Origin: Candidatus Gemmiger excrementipullorum
GTDB taxonomy: Bacteria > Bacillota > Clostridia > Oscillospirales > Ruminococcaceae
NCBI GenBank assembly: GCA_019115045.1
Contig: DXEI01000092.1
Span: 1 to 45,988 of the forward strand
Length of the DNA stretch: 45,988 nucleotides
Direction of reading: 5' to 3'
The notes under the pieces were generated by a model that ran no database searches, was not told the origin of the DNA, and saw nothing but the letters and a program-made list of their open reading frames with translations. The position numbers and the translations under genes were made by a program. Below, piece after piece: positions 26,772-36,128 of the stretch. Positions within the stretch are counted from its first letter, which is position 1. Every line of letters starts with the position of its first letter.

Positions 26772-26780
26772 TGCTATAAT
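26772..26780 (+). promoter_or_regulatory. Extended -10 promoter of tig
   Basis: TGCTATAAT ending at 26780, 44 bp before the tig ATG; the -35 is weak. Same extended form as the rplS promoter. Confidence 0.65.
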
Positions 26781-26823
26781 AACTTGTATTTTTATGTACA
26801 TCTATTTTTGGAGGAATTTATAA

Positions 26824-28203
26824 ATGAACCTGATTTCCTGTGAAAAGCTCGAAAAGAGCATGGTCGAACTGCAGTTTTCCATCGACGCGGAGGCTTTCCG
26901 TACCGCGGTGTCGGCTGCTTTCAAGCGCGAGAGCAAAAAGTATACCGTTCCCGGTTTCCGCAAGGGCCATGCCCCCCGTGCGGTGATCGAGCGGATGTAC
27001 GGTAAGGATCTGTTCCAGTATGACGCGGTCAACGATCTCTTCCCCGAGCAGTACGAAGCCGCCGTCAAGGCCGCCAACATCGAAGTCGTGGGCAGCCCTG
27101 CGCCGGAAGTCGTCTCGATGTCGGAGGAAGAGGGCGTCGTGCTCAAAGTCAAAGTCGCCGTCAAGCCGGAAGTCGAGCTGGGCGACTACGCCGGTTTAAC
27201 CGTGACCAAAGATGTCAAGACTGTGGACGAGGCTGACGTCGACGCCGAGATCAAGCGCATGCAGGACCGCAACGGCCGCCTGCTGACCCGTGAGGGCGAG
27301 GCCCAGAACGGTGACACCGCGACCATCGACTTCGAGGGCTTTGTGGACGGCAAGGCGTTTGAGGGCGGCAAGGCCGAGCATTACGCCCTGGTGCTGGGCA
27401 GCGGTTCCTTCATCCCTGGTTTTGAAGAGCAGGTCGTCGGCCACAAGGCGGGCGACGAGTTTGACGTCAACGTCAAGTTCCCCGAGGAATACCAGGCTGA
27501 GGAGCTGGCCGGCAAGGACGCCACCTTCAAGATCAAGCTGCACGAAGTCCAGTACAAGGAGCTGCCGGAGCTGGACGACGACTTCGCCAAGGACGTCAGC
27601 GAGTACGACACGCTGGAGGAACTCAAGGATTCCATCCGCAAGGGCATTGCCGACAACTATGAGCGCCAGGCCGAGCAGAAGGTCGAAAACGACCTGATCG
27701 AGCAGGTCGTGAACGGCATGAAGGCGGAGATCCCCGACGCGATGATCGAGTCCCGCATGGAAGAGCTCGTGCAGGATTTCGAGTACCGCATCTCGCAGCA
27801 GGGCCTCAAGCTGGACCAGTACCTGCAGTATATGGGCATGAACCAGGACCAGTTCAAAGAGCAGTTCCGTGAGCAGGCCGACAAGCAGGTCAAGATGCGT
27901 CTGGCGATGGAAGCCATCGTGGACAAAGAAAACATTGAGGCGACCGACGAGGAATTTGAGGCGGAAGTCAAGCGCATCGCCGACGCCTACCAGATGGAGG
28001 CCGACAAGGTCAAGAGCCTGGTCAACGTGGACGCCGTCAAGAAGGACCTGGCTGTCAACAAGGCCATCGACTTCGTGAAAGAGAAGGCCAACGTCGTTGC
28101 CGGCGCCGCCGAAGAGAAACCCGCCAAAAAGACCACCCGCAAGACCACCAAGAAGGCGGCCAAAGAGGAAGAACCCAAGAATGAGGAGAGCAAGGGCGAG
28201 TAA
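26824..28203 (+). CDS. tig: Trigger factor
   Basis: 459 residues; ATG after TTGGAGGAA. The ribosome-binding loop GFRKGHAPRAVIERMYG is in the N-terminal domain, followed by the FKBP-type prolyl isomerase domain (NGDTATIDFEGFVDGKAFEGG, FIPGFEEQVVGHKAGDEF) and the helical chaperone C-terminal domain. The last 30 residues form a Lys- then Glu-rich tail (KKTTRKTTKKAAKEEE) absent from many homologues. It folds nascent chains at the ribosome exit. Followed by clpP and clpX, a common arrangement. Confidence 0.97.
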   Translation: MNLISCEKLEKSMVELQFSIDAEAFRTAVSAAFKRESKKYTVPGFRKGHAPRAVIERMYGKDLFQYDAVNDLFPEQYEAAVKAANIEVVGSPAPEVVSMSEEEGVVLKVKVAVKPEVELGDYAGLTVTKDVKTVDEADVDAEIKRMQDRNGRLLTREGEAQNGDTATIDFEGFVDGKAFEGGKAEHYALVLGSGSFIPGFEEQVVGHKAGDEFDVNVKFPEEYQAEELAGKDATFKIKLHEVQYKELPELDDDFAKDVSEYDTLEELKDSIRKGIADNYERQAEQKVENDLIEQVVNGMKAEIPDAMIESRMEELVQDFEYRISQQGLKLDQYLQYMGMNQDQFKEQFREQADKQVKMRLAMEAIVDKENIEATDEEFEAEVKRIADAYQMEADKVKSLVNVDAVKKDLAVNKAIDFVKEKANVVAGAAEEKPAKKTTRKTTKKAAKEEEPKNEESKGE

Positions 28204-28240
28204 GCTCACCTTTGCCCCGCAACAGTAAGCTGAAACAGGG

Positions 28241-28279
28241 CCGATACGGTGTGCAAGCGCTGCCGTATCGGTTCCTTTA
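28241..28279 (+). terminator. Hairpin between tig and clpP
   Basis: Perfect 9-bp stem CCGATACGG / CCGTATCGG with a 13-nt loop; the following T tract is poor (TTCCTTTAT), so termination may be partial. Confidence 0.65.
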
Positions 28280-28327
28280 TCGGCAGTGCTGTACAACATT
28301 TTTTGCTTTGTAAGGAGGGAACCCCCT

Positions 28328-28918
28328 ATGAGCCTTGTACCCTATGTCATCGAACAGACCGCGCGCGGTGAGCGCAGCTACGATATTTTTTCCCGCCTGC
28401 TCAACGACCGCATCATCGTGCTGAGCGAGGATGTCAACGCCACCTCGGCCAGCGTCGTCGTCGCGCAGCTGCTCTACCTGGAAGGCCAGGACCCGGAGAA
28501 AGATATCTACTTCTACATCAACAGCCCGGGCGGTTCCATCTCGGACGGCATGGCCATCCACGATACGATGAACTACATCAAGTGCGATGTTTCCACCATC
28601 TGCATCGGCATGGCGGCGTCCATGGGCTCGTTCCTGCTGGCCAGCGGCGCCAAGGGCAAGCGCTACGCCCTGCCCAACTCCGAGATCCTCATCCACCAGC
28701 CGCTGATCGGCGGCAACGGCATCTCGGGCCAGGCCACGGACATCCAGATCCATGCCAACCACATCGTGCGCCTGCGCGAGCGGATGAACCAGCTCTACAG
28801 CCAGTATACCGGCCAGGAGCTTGAGACCATCCAGCGCGACACCGAGCGCGACAACTATATGACGGCGCAGCAGGCCAAGGACTACGGCCTGATCGACGAC
28901 ATCCTCTACAAACACTGA
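28328..28918 (+). CDS. clpP: ATP-dependent Clp protease proteolytic subunit
   Basis: 196 residues; ATG 28328 after AAGGAGGG. Catalytic triad: Ser98 in GMAASMGS, His123 in ILIHQPL, and Asp171 in [11 protein letters not shown]. The N-terminal axial loop region LVPYVIEQ and the handle domain are complete. ClpP forms the tetradecameric barrel that degrades proteins fed by ClpX, whose gene follows after 14 bp. Confidence 0.98.
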   Translation: MSLVPYVIEQTARGERSYDIFSRLLNDRIIVLSEDVNATSASVVVAQLLYLEGQDPEKDIYFYINSPGGSISDGMAIHDTMNYIKCDVSTICIGMAASMGSFLLASGAKGKRYALPNSEILIHQPLIGGNGISGQATDIQIHANHIVRLRERMNQLYSQYTGQELETIQRDTERDNYMTAQQAKDYGLIDDILYKH

Positions 28919-28932
28919 TTCGGGGGAACAAC

Positions 28933-30294
28933 ATGGCAAACACATCGTCCGGCAAGGACGGAAAAGGACGCGAGCTGATCTGCAGCTTTTGCGGGCGCTC
29001 CCAAAACGAGGTGGAACAGCTTCTGATCGGCCCCGGGGTCAACATCTGCAAAGACTGCATCGATATGTGCTACCGCGCGCTGTATAAGGACAGCGACCGC
29101 CCGGCCCCGCCGCGCGCCGGCCGCCGCCCGGGGCGCAGCGCCGGGCAGGCCCGCTACGACGCCGACCCGCTGGAGAGCATCAATATCCTGACCCCGGCCG
29201 AGATCAAAGCCGGCCTCGACCAGTATGTCATCGGCCAGGATGAAGCCAAAAAAGTGCTCTCGGTCGCGGTCTACAACCACTACAAACGCATCCTCTCCGG
29301 GCAGGAGAGCAAAGTTGAGCTGCAAAAGTCCAACGTGCTGATGCTGGGGCCTTCGGGCACCGGCAAGACGCTGCTGGCGCAGACGCTGGCCAAAATGCTG
29401 GGTGTGCCGTTCGCCATTGCCGACGCCACGACGCTGACCGAAGCCGGTTATGTGGGCGAGGATGTCGAGAACATCCTGCTCAAACTGATCCAGGCGGCGG
29501 ATTTTGACATCCCCAAGGCGGAGATCGGCATCATCTACATCGACGAGATCGACAAGATCACCCGCAAGAGCGAGAACCCCTCCATCACGCGGGATGTCGG
29601 CGGCGAGGGCGTGCAGCAGGCGCTGCTCAAGATCGTGGAGGGCACGGTCAGCAACGTGCCGCCCAACGGCGGCCGCAAGCATCCGCAGCAGGAGTTTATC
29701 CAGATCAACACCAAAAACATCCTGTTCATCTGCGGCGGTGCGTTCGACGGGCTGGAAAAGCTCATCCAGCGCCGTACCGACAACGCCTCGATGGGCTTCG
29801 GCAGCCAGCTGCGCACGACGCTGGACAAGGACGAGACGCGCCAGAAGCTGCTGAAAAAGGTGGAGCCGGACGATCTGGTCAAGTTCGGCCTGATCCCGGA
29901 GCTGATCGGCCGTATGCCGGTGGTGACCGTGCTGGATCCGCTGGACGAGGACACGCTGGTGCGCGTGCTGACCGAACCCAAAAACAGCATCGTGCGGCAG
30001 TACAAAGAGCTGCTGCATCTGGATAACGCCGAGCTGGTCTTCACCGACGCGGCGCTGCACGCCATCGCCCGCAAGACGGTGGAGCGCAAGAGCGGCGCGC
30101 GCGGGCTGCGCAGCGTAGTGGAAGATCTCTTGATCCCCATCATGTACGAGATCCCGTCGGACACGACGATCACCAAGGTGACGATCGACGCCGACACGGT
30201 CGAAGGCGGCGCGCCGCACATCGAGCACGGTATGATGCGCCCGCGCTACAAAAACCTGGCGCTGCAAAACAAAGCGAACCGGTATAACGCATAA
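28933..30294 (+). CDS. clpX: ATP-dependent Clp protease ATP-binding subunit
   Basis: 453 residues. N-terminal zinc domain with CSFC and CKDC; AAA+ domain with Walker A GPSGTGKT, Walker [11 protein letters not shown], and sensor and arginine regions ([11 protein letters not shown]). The ClpP-docking IGF-type loop is represented by MGFGSQ. A basic, Pro/Arg-rich insert ([11 protein letters not shown]) follows the zinc domain and is longer than in Bacillus. It unfolds tagged proteins and passes them to ClpP. Confidence 0.97.
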   Translation: MANTSSGKDGKGRELICSFCGRSQNEVEQLLIGPGVNICKDCIDMCYRALYKDSDRPAPPRAGRRPGRSAGQARYDADPLESINILTPAEIKAGLDQYVIGQDEAKKVLSVAVYNHYKRILSGQESKVELQKSNVLMLGPSGTGKTLLAQTLAKMLGVPFAIADATTLTEAGYVGEDVENILLKLIQAADFDIPKAEIGIIYIDEIDKITRKSENPSITRDVGGEGVQQALLKIVEGTVSNVPPNGGRKHPQQEFIQINTKNILFICGGAFDGLEKLIQRRTDNASMGFGSQLRTTLDKDETRQKLLKKVEPDDLVKFGLIPELIGRMPVVTVLDPLDEDTLVRVLTEPKNSIVRQYKELLHLDNAELVFTDAALHAIARKTVERKSGARGLRSVVEDLLIPIMYEIPSDTTITKVTIDADTVEGGAPHIEHGMMRPRYKNLALQNKANRYNA

Positions 30295-30297
30295 AAA

Positions 30298-30327
30298 AGA
30301 GGGCGTCCCGTCAAGGGGCGCCCTCTT
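30298..30327. terminator. Bidirectional terminator between clpX and xpt
   Basis: AAGAGGGCG / CGCCCTCTT stem with inner CCC/GGG; an A run on the left and T on the right serve both convergent genes. Confidence 0.85.
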
Positions 30328-30344
30328 ACGTTAGCATAGCGTTT

Positions 30345-30926
30345 TTACAGTTCCGGCGCGCGGAAACGCAGGCTCGTATCGTCCATCGCATCGACGATGG
30401 CCAGGCTGGCCAGTTTGTAGCCGGCTGCCCGCAGCTCGGCGCCGCCGGGCTGGAAGCCTTTCTCGATGCAGATGCCGATGCCGGCGACCGTGCACCCGGC
30501 CTGCTGGCAGACGTCCAGCAGGCCTTTCATGGCTTTGCCGTTGGCCAAAAAATCGTCCAGGATCAGCACCCGGTCGGCCGGGCTCAGGAACTTTTTGGCC
30601 AGCGTGATCTCATAATCGCGGCCATAGGTATAGGAGTGTACGGTGGAGGTGAAAACGTCGCCGTCGATGTTGCGGCTCTTGGCTTTTTTGGCAAACACGA
30701 CGGGAACGCCGAAATGCCGCGCCGTCATGCAGGCGATGGCGATGCCGGACGCCTCGATCGTCAGGATCTTGTTGATGCCGTCGTCTTTAAAAATGCGGTG
30801 GAATTCGGCCCCGATCGCATCCAGCAGCTCGACGTCCAGCTGGTGGTTCAAAAAACAGTCCACCTTCAGCACATTGCCGGGGCGGACCTGCCCTTGCTGC
30901 AGAATACGCTCTTCCAATAGTTTCAT
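30345..30926 (-). CDS. xpt: Xanthine phosphoribosyltransferase
   Basis: 193 residues from the ATG at 30926 (MKLLEERI, matching the Xpt start); a TTG two codons earlier is less likely. Visible: VLKVDCFLNHQ, the catalytic TIEASGIAIA, FAKKAKSRN, and the PRPP loop VLILDDFLANGKAMKG. It converts xanthine and PRPP to XMP for purine salvage. In Bacillus xpt is under a guanine riboswitch; here the leader is only about 35 nt, too short for one (see finding). Confidence 0.95.
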   Translation of the reverse strand: MKLLEERILQQGQVRPGNVLKVDCFLNHQLDVELLDAIGAEFHRIFKDDGINKILTIEASGIAIACMTARHFGVPVVFAKKAKSRNIDGDVFTSTVHSYTYGRDYEITLAKKFLSPADRVLILDDFLANGKAMKGLLDVCQQAGCTVAGIGICIEKGFQPGGAELRAAGYKLASLAIVDAMDDTSLRFRAPEL

Positions 30927-30967
30927 CTGCAAAACTGCCCCTTTCGCATAACATTCCCGTTTGTCTT

Positions 30968-30996
30968 ATTATGGCAAATCCCGCCGCATTTTGCAA
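30968..30996 (-). promoter_or_regulatory. Promoter of xpt
   Basis: On the minus strand TTGCAA (30996-30991), 17-bp spacer, CATAAT (30973-30968). Confidence 0.7.
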
Positions 30997-31123
30997 GTTT
31001 TTTACAAAACCTGCCGCAAAGAATTTGCGCCCTTGGCAGTTTGACACTTTTTTGTTACGAAAATTTGTGTAAAATATACACAAAAACACAATATTTATTC
31101 TTCAACACTGTTTAAATGCGCCA

Positions 31124-31152
31124 TTGCGCATTGCGGTGCAAAAGTCTATAAT
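31124..31152 (+). promoter_or_regulatory. Promoter of the livJHMGF operon
   Basis: TTGCGC (31124-31129), 17-bp spacer, TATAAT (31147-31152); leader of about 75 nt before livJ. The rest of the 300-bp gap to xpt is AT-rich and holds only the two divergent promoters. Confidence 0.75.
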
Positions 31153-31232
31153 TTTGTATATTAACAGTACATAGGGTGTGCGGCCCGCTGCCAAGCAGCA
31201 TGTACTGTGCATTTGTTAGGAGGGTAAGAACT

Positions 31233-32429
31233 ATGAAAAAACTCGTTAGTGCGGTTTTGGCTGGCGCGATGATGCTCAGCCTGGCGGCCTGCGGCAGCAC
31301 GGCCGATACGACCGAAAGCACGGCTTCGCAGGCGGCGACCGGTGAGACTACCGCGGCTGCCACGCCCATCAAGCTGGGCGGCATCGGCCCTGTGACCGGC
31401 GGCAACGCCCAGTACGGCACCGCGGTCCAGAACGGCGAACAGCTGGCGGTCGATGAGATCAACGCCGCGGCCGGCTACACCGTCTTTGAACTGCAGTTTG
31501 AGGACGATGAGAGCGACCCCGAGACCGCTGTCAACGCCTACAACGCCCTGAAAGACTGGGGCATGCAGGTGCTGCTGGGCGCTGTCACCAGCGACCCCAG
31601 CCTGAACGTTGCGTCGGAGTGCGTCAATGACAACATCTTCATGCTGACGCCGTCCGCCTCTGCCGAGGACGTTGCCCTGACCGGCCCCAACGTCTTCCAG
31701 ATGTGCTTCACCGACCCCAACCAGGGCAAGACTTCGGCGCAGTATATTGCCGACAACGCCCTGGGCACCAACATCGGCATCATCTACGACTCCTCTGACC
31801 CGTACTCCACCGGCATCTACACGGCGTTTGTGGCTACGGCCGAGGAATTGGGCCTGAACATCGTTGCGCAGCCGTCCTTCACGGCCGACAACAAGAGCGA
31901 CCTGTCCACCCAGGTGGCCCAGTGCCAGGACGCCGGCGCCGATTTGGTGTTCCTGCCCATCTACTATAACGAGGCCAGCCAGATCCTGATCGCCGCCAAC
32001 AGCCGCGGCTATGAGCCGACGTTCTTTGGCTGCGACGGCATGGACGGCATCTTGAGCGTCGAGGGCTTCGACACCAGCCTGGCCAACGGCCTGATGATGC
32101 TGTGCCCCTTCTCGGCGTTTGGCGACGACGAGACCACCACGACCTTTGTCTCCGCCTACGAGGCTGCGTTCGATTCCACCCCGAACCAGTTCGCTGCCGA
32201 CGCGTATGACTGCGTGTACGCCATCTACCAGTGCGTGCAGGACGGCACCATCAACGGCGATATGTCTGCCAGCGATATGTGCGACGCCCTGGTGGAGGCT
32301 TTCGGCACCATGAGCTTCAGCGGCACCACCGGCGAAAACCAGACCTGGGACGAGAACGGCATGATCTCCAAGGAGCCCAAGGTCTACCAGATCCAGGACG
32401 ACGCCTACGTCCTGGTCGGCGAGGAATAA
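31233..32429 (+). CDS. livJ: Branched-chain amino acid ABC transporter, substrate-binding lipoprotein
   Basis: 398 residues from ATG 31233 after TAGGAGGG. Lipoprotein signal: MKKLVSAVLAGAMMLSLAAC, with the lipobox LAAC (Cys20), then a Ser/Thr-rich linker. The periplasmic-binding fold follows, with IKLGGIGPVTGGNAQYG, GAVTSDPSLNVA, LTPSASAEDVAL and IGIIYDSSDPYSTG. It is anchored in the outer face of the membrane and delivers Leu/Ile/Val (or similar amino acids) to LivHM. Specificity within the family is inferred from the operon. Confidence 0.93.
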   Translation: MKKLVSAVLAGAMMLSLAACGSTADTTESTASQAATGETTAAATPIKLGGIGPVTGGNAQYGTAVQNGEQLAVDEINAAAGYTVFELQFEDDESDPETAVNAYNALKDWGMQVLLGAVTSDPSLNVASECVNDNIFMLTPSASAEDVALTGPNVFQMCFTDPNQGKTSAQYIADNALGTNIGIIYDSSDPYSTGIYTAFVATAEELGLNIVAQPSFTADNKSDLSTQVAQCQDAGADLVFLPIYYNEASQILIAANSRGYEPTFFGCDGMDGILSVEGFDTSLANGLMMLCPFSAFGDDETTTTFVSAYEAAFDSTPNQFAADAYDCVYAIYQCVQDGTINGDMSASDMCDALVEAFGTMSFSGTTGENQTWDENGMISKEPKVYQIQDDAYVLVGEE

Positions 32430-32448
32430 TCAGAAAGTTTCAAGAACC

Positions 32449-32495
32449 AAAGGGGGTCGACCGAGCGTTGCTTCGGCGGCCCTCTTTGCCTTTTT
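32449..32495 (+). terminator. Hairpin between livJ and livH (partial terminator)
   Basis: Arms AAAGGGGGTCGACCG and CGGCGGCCCTCTTT pair with few mismatches, then TTTTT at 32491-32495. In binding-protein operons such hairpins let the first gene be expressed more than the rest. A second small stem GGCGC/GCGCC lies near 32575, before livH. Confidence 0.6.
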
Positions 32496-32608
32496 GCCTG
32501 CCGGATCGCCAGGTTTTGGCAGTGTCCGCCCCGTTTTGCATCGCCTTGGCGGGCGGGCAGGGGAAACCGCGGCGCTTCGCGCCGTACCGGGAGAGGTGTG
32601 TTTTGTAA

Positions 32609-33499
32609 ATGCAGTTTATGTCCTACCTGATCAGCGGTATCAGCCTGGGCAGCGTCTATGCGCTGATCGCGCTGGGCTACACGATGGTGTACGGCATCGC
32701 CAAGATGCTGAACTTTGCCCACGGCGATATCATCATGATCGGCAGCTACGTGATCTTTTTCGCTTTCGGCAGTTTTGGCTGGAACCCGATCGTCTCGGTG
32801 CTCTTCGCCATGGCGGTGTGCACCGTTTTGGGCGTCACCATCGAGCGTGTGGCCTACCGCCCGCTGCGCGAAGCGCCGTCGCTGGCCGTGCTCATCACGG
32901 CCATCGGCGTCAGCTACCTGCTGCAGCAGGTAGCGCAGCTGCTGTGGAAGTCCGACCCCAAAAGCTTTACTTCCATCGTCACGGCGGCTGGCCTGGAACC
33001 GCTGGCCTTGTTTGAAGGGCAGCTGGTCATCTCGGCCGAGACCATCGTCACCATCATCGCCTGCGTCATCATCATGGCGGCGCTGACGCTGTTCGTCAAC
33101 AAAACCGTGCCCGGCCACGCCATGCTGGCCGTCAGCGAGGACCGCGGCGCCGCCCAGCTGATGGGCGTGAACGTCAATGCGACCATCGCGCTGACCTTTG
33201 CCATCGGCTCGGCGCTGGCTGCGATTGCCGGCGCGCTGCTGTGCTCGTCCTACCCGTCGCTGTCGCCCACCACCGGCGCCATGCCCGGCATCAAGGCTTT
33301 TGTGGCGGCGGTGTTCGGCGGCATCGGCTCCATCCCGGGCGCGTTCCTGGGCGGCATTTTGCTGGGCGTGATCGAAAACCTCAGCAAAGCGTACATTTCC
33401 ACCCAGCTGTCCGACGCCATCGTCTTCCTGGTCCTGGTCGTGGTGCTCATTGTCAAGCCCACCGGCCTGCTGGGCAAAAAAGTCAATGTGAAAGTGTGA
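32609..33499 (+). CDS. livH: Branched-chain amino acid ABC transporter permease
   Basis: 296 residues with about eight membrane helices. Visible: MSYLISGISLGSVYALIALGYTMVYGIAKMLNFAHGDI (in parts), the YRPLREAPSLAVLI motif, and the EAA-like loop AVSEDRGAAQLMGVNV. Forms the membrane channel with LivM. An ATG nine bases further in is an alternative start. Confidence 0.95.
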   Translation: MQFMSYLISGISLGSVYALIALGYTMVYGIAKMLNFAHGDIIMIGSYVIFFAFGSFGWNPIVSVLFAMAVCTVLGVTIERVAYRPLREAPSLAVLITAIGVSYLLQQVAQLLWKSDPKSFTSIVTAAGLEPLALFEGQLVISAETIVTIIACVIIMAALTLFVNKTVPGHAMLAVSEDRGAAQLMGVNVNATIALTFAIGSALAAIAGALLCSSYPSLSPTTGAMPGIKAFVAAVFGGIGSIPGAFLGGILLGVIENLSKAYISTQLSDAIVFLVLVVVLIVKPTGLLGKKVNVKV

Positions 33500-33509
33500 G
33501 GTGAGTTCC

Positions 33510-34592
33510 GTGGCGCTGACCCGTTTGAAACATATAAAAAAGACGACCCGGAGCAATCTGATCACCTTTGGCATCGTCATCGCATTTTATCTTGTGGTCG
33601 AAGCGCTGATGGCCGGCGGCCTGACCAGCAGCTCGTTTGAAGGGCAGCTGGTGCCCATCTGCGCCTATGTGGTGCTGGCCATCTCGCTGAACCTGACCGT
33701 CGGGTTCCTGGGCGAATTGAGCCTGGGCCATGCCGGTTTTATGAGCGTGGGCGCCTTTGCCGGCGTGCTGCTGTGGACGGTGCTGGGCGAGACCCTGCCC
33801 GCCTACGTCGCGCTGCCGCTGGCGTTTTTGGCGGGCGGCCTGGTGGCCGGTATCTTTGGCGTCATCGTCGGTGTGCCGGTGCTGCGCCTTTCGGGCGACT
33901 ACCTGGCCATCGTCACGTTGGCTTTTGGCGAGATCATCAAAAACATCATCAATGCCTGCTACCTCGGCTATGACGAGAACGGTTTGCATTTTTCGCTCTC
34001 TGACGCCGCCTCGATGGGCCTTGCGCCGGACGGCACCACACTCATCAACGGCGCGATGGGCATCACCCGCATCACCAAAGCGTCCACCTTTACCATGGGC
34101 ATCGCGCTGGTGCTCATCACGCTGATCGTGATCCTCAACCTCATCAACTCCCGCACCGGCCGCGCCGTTATGGCCATCCGCGACAATGAGATCGCTGCGC
34201 AGAGCGTCGGCGTCGACCTGACCCGCTACAAGCTGACGGCGTTCGTCATTTCGGCGGTCTTCGCCGGGTTTGCCGGCGTGCTGTACGCGCTGAACTATTC
34301 TTCGCTGGTGGCCCGCCGGTTCGACTACAACACCTCCATCCAGATCCTGGTGTTCGTGGTGCTGGGCGGCATGGGCAACATCCGCGGTTCCATCATTGCG
34401 GCGGCGCTGCTGACCGTCCTGCCGGAGATGCTGCGCGGCATGGACGATTACCGCATGCTGATCTACGCCATCGTGCTGATCGTCATGATGATCTTTAACC
34501 AGAGCCCGCAGATCGTGGCGTGGCGCAAGCGCGTGGCGGCGCGTTTTACCCGCAAAAAGGGCGCGCCTGCGCCCCAGAAGGAGGTGGCGTGA
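33510..34592 (+). CDS. livM: Branched-chain amino acid ABC transporter permease
   Basis: 360 residues from GTG 33510, placed by the GAGGTGA site seven bases upstream; GTG 33501 in the same frame has no such site. Membrane protein with GELSLGHAGFMSVGAFAG, LRLSGDYLAIVTLAFGEII and the ATPase-contact loop AIRDNEIAAQSVGVD. The C-terminus is basic (WRKRVAARFTRKKG). Partner of LivH. Confidence 0.94.
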   Translation: MALTRLKHIKKTTRSNLITFGIVIAFYLVVEALMAGGLTSSSFEGQLVPICAYVVLAISLNLTVGFLGELSLGHAGFMSVGAFAGVLLWTVLGETLPAYVALPLAFLAGGLVAGIFGVIVGVPVLRLSGDYLAIVTLAFGEIIKNIINACYLGYDENGLHFSLSDAASMGLAPDGTTLINGAMGITRITKASTFTMGIALVLITLIVILNLINSRTGRAVMAIRDNEIAAQSVGVDLTRYKLTAFVISAVFAGFAGVLYALNYSSLVARRFDYNTSIQILVFVVLGGMGNIRGSIIAAALLTVLPEMLRGMDDYRMLIYAIVLIVMMIFNQSPQIVAWRKRVAARFTRKKGAPAPQKEVA

Positions 34593-34593
34593 C

Positions 34594-35355
34594 ATGGCAC
34601 TGCTGGAAGTCAGCAACCTGGGCATCGCCTTCGGCGGTCTGCAGGCGGTCTCTCAGCTGGATATGACCATCGAGAAAGGCCACCTGTACGGGCTGATCGG
34701 CCCCAACGGCGCCGGCAAGACGACGGTGTTCAACATGCTCACCGGCGTCTACCGCCCCACCGAGGGCAACATCATCCTGGACGGCAAGGACATCACCGGC
34801 AAAAACCCCGAGGCGATCTCCAAAGCCGGCATCGCCCGCACGTTCCAGAACATCCGCCTGTTTAACGAGATGAGCGTGCTGGACAACGTCAAGGTCGGCA
34901 TGCACAACCAGGTGCCCTACGGTTTGTGGACCGGCATCCTGCGCCTGCCGGCCTACCGCGAAAAAGAGCACGAGATGAACCGCAAAGCCCATGCGCTGCT
35001 GAAGATCTTTGATTTGGACGGGCAGGCGGACCTCAAAGCCAGCCAGCTGCCCTACGGCAAACAGCGCAAGCTGGAGATCGCCCGCGCGCTGGCCACCAAC
35101 CCGAAGCTGCTGCTTTTGGACGAGCCCGCGGCCGGCATGAACCCCAATGAGACCGAGGAACTGATGCAGACGGTGCGCAGCGTGCGCGACCAGTTTGGCA
35201 TCGCCATTTTGCTGATCGAGCACGATATGAACTTCGTCATGGGTATCTGTGAGGAGATCATGGTGCTGGACTACGGCCGTATGATCGCCCGCGGCGACGG
35301 CAAGGCCATCCGCAACAACCCCAAGGTCATTGCGGCATATCTGGGAGGTGATTGA
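34594..35355 (+). CDS. livG: Branched-chain amino acid ABC transporter ATPase
   Basis: 253 residues. Walker A GPNGAGKT, signature region LPYGKQRKLEIARAL, Walker B LLLLDEPAAGMN, and switch His in LIEHDM. LivG-type features: the longer insert after Walker A (TFQNIRLFNEMSVLDNV) and AGMNPNE. It starts two bases after livM and overlaps the region before livF. Confidence 0.96.
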   Translation: MALLEVSNLGIAFGGLQAVSQLDMTIEKGHLYGLIGPNGAGKTTVFNMLTGVYRPTEGNIILDGKDITGKNPEAISKAGIARTFQNIRLFNEMSVLDNVKVGMHNQVPYGLWTGILRLPAYREKEHEMNRKAHALLKIFDLDGQADLKASQLPYGKQRKLEIARALATNPKLLLLDEPAAGMNPNETEELMQTVRSVRDQFGIAILLIEHDMNFVMGICEEIMVLDYGRMIARGDGKAIRNNPKVIAAYLGGD

Positions 35356-35357
35356 CG

Positions 35358-36074
35358 ATGGGGGAGATGCTTTCTGTCAAAGACATCAACGTCTATTACG
35401 GCTCCATCCACGCCATCCGGGATGTGTCTTTCCATGTCAATGAGGGCGAGATCGTCACGCTGATCGGCGCCAACGGCGCGGGCAAGACGACGACGATGCA
35501 CGCCATCTCCGGTTTGCTCAAACTGCGCAGCGGCGAGATCGACTACTGCGGCCATACCATCAGCAAGATGGAAGCGCACAAGATCATCCGGCTGGGCCTG
35601 GCCCAGGTGCCGGAAGGCCGCCGCGTGTTCAGCGGACTGACCGTGCAGCAGAACCTGATGCTGGGCGCCTACACCCGCCGCGACGGCAAAGAGGCGATCC
35701 AGAACGATTTTGACATGGTCTATGACCTGCTGCCGCGCCTGAAAGAGCGCCGCAGCCAGGCGGCCGGCACGCTCTCCGGCGGCGAGCAGCAGATGCTGGC
35801 GATTGGCCGCGCGCTGATGTGCAAGCCCAAAATGCTGCTGCTGGACGAGCCTTCGATGGGCCTTTCGCCGCTGCTGGTCAAGGAGATCTTTAAGATCATC
35901 CGCGACGTCAACCGCCAGGGCGTGACGGTGCTGTTGGTGGAACAGAACGCCAAAATGGCGCTGGAGATCGCCAACCGCGCCTACGTGCTGGAGACCGGCA
36001 CCATCAAGATGGAAGGCGAAGCGACCGAGCTCGCCAACAACATCGAAGTGCGCAAAGCCTACCTGGGCTGCTGA
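35358..36074 (+). CDS. livF: Branched-chain amino acid ABC transporter ATPase
   Basis: 238 residues from ATG 35358 after GGGAGGTG; a TTG six bases before is a poorer start. Walker A GANGAGKT, signature LSGGEQQMLAIGRAL, Walker B LLLDEPSMGLSP, switch VEQNA. LivF form (PEGRRVFSGLTVQQNLMLGAY). It ends the operon. No terminator follows, because foreign sequence of the ICE scar begins within about 10 bp of the stop. Confidence 0.96.
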   Translation: MGEMLSVKDINVYYGSIHAIRDVSFHVNEGEIVTLIGANGAGKTTTMHAISGLLKLRSGEIDYCGHTISKMEAHKIIRLGLAQVPEGRRVFSGLTVQQNLMLGAYTRRDGKEAIQNDFDMVYDLLPRLKERRSQAAGTLSGGEQQMLAIGRALMCKPKMLLLDEPSMGLSPLLVKEIFKIIRDVNRQGVTVLLVEQNAKMALEIANRAYVLETGTIKMEGEATELANNIEVRKAYLGC

Positions 36075-36128
36075 GCGCACAGCATACCCACAAGCCAAAA
36101 AAGTTCCCCTGCCACTGTCAAGGATAAA

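Noticed and set aside
31041-31075. TTGACA followed by TAAAAT as a promoter for livJ
   Set aside because: The spacer is 23 bp, too long; the TTGCGC/TATAAT pair at 31124-31152 has 17 bp and is closer to the gene.
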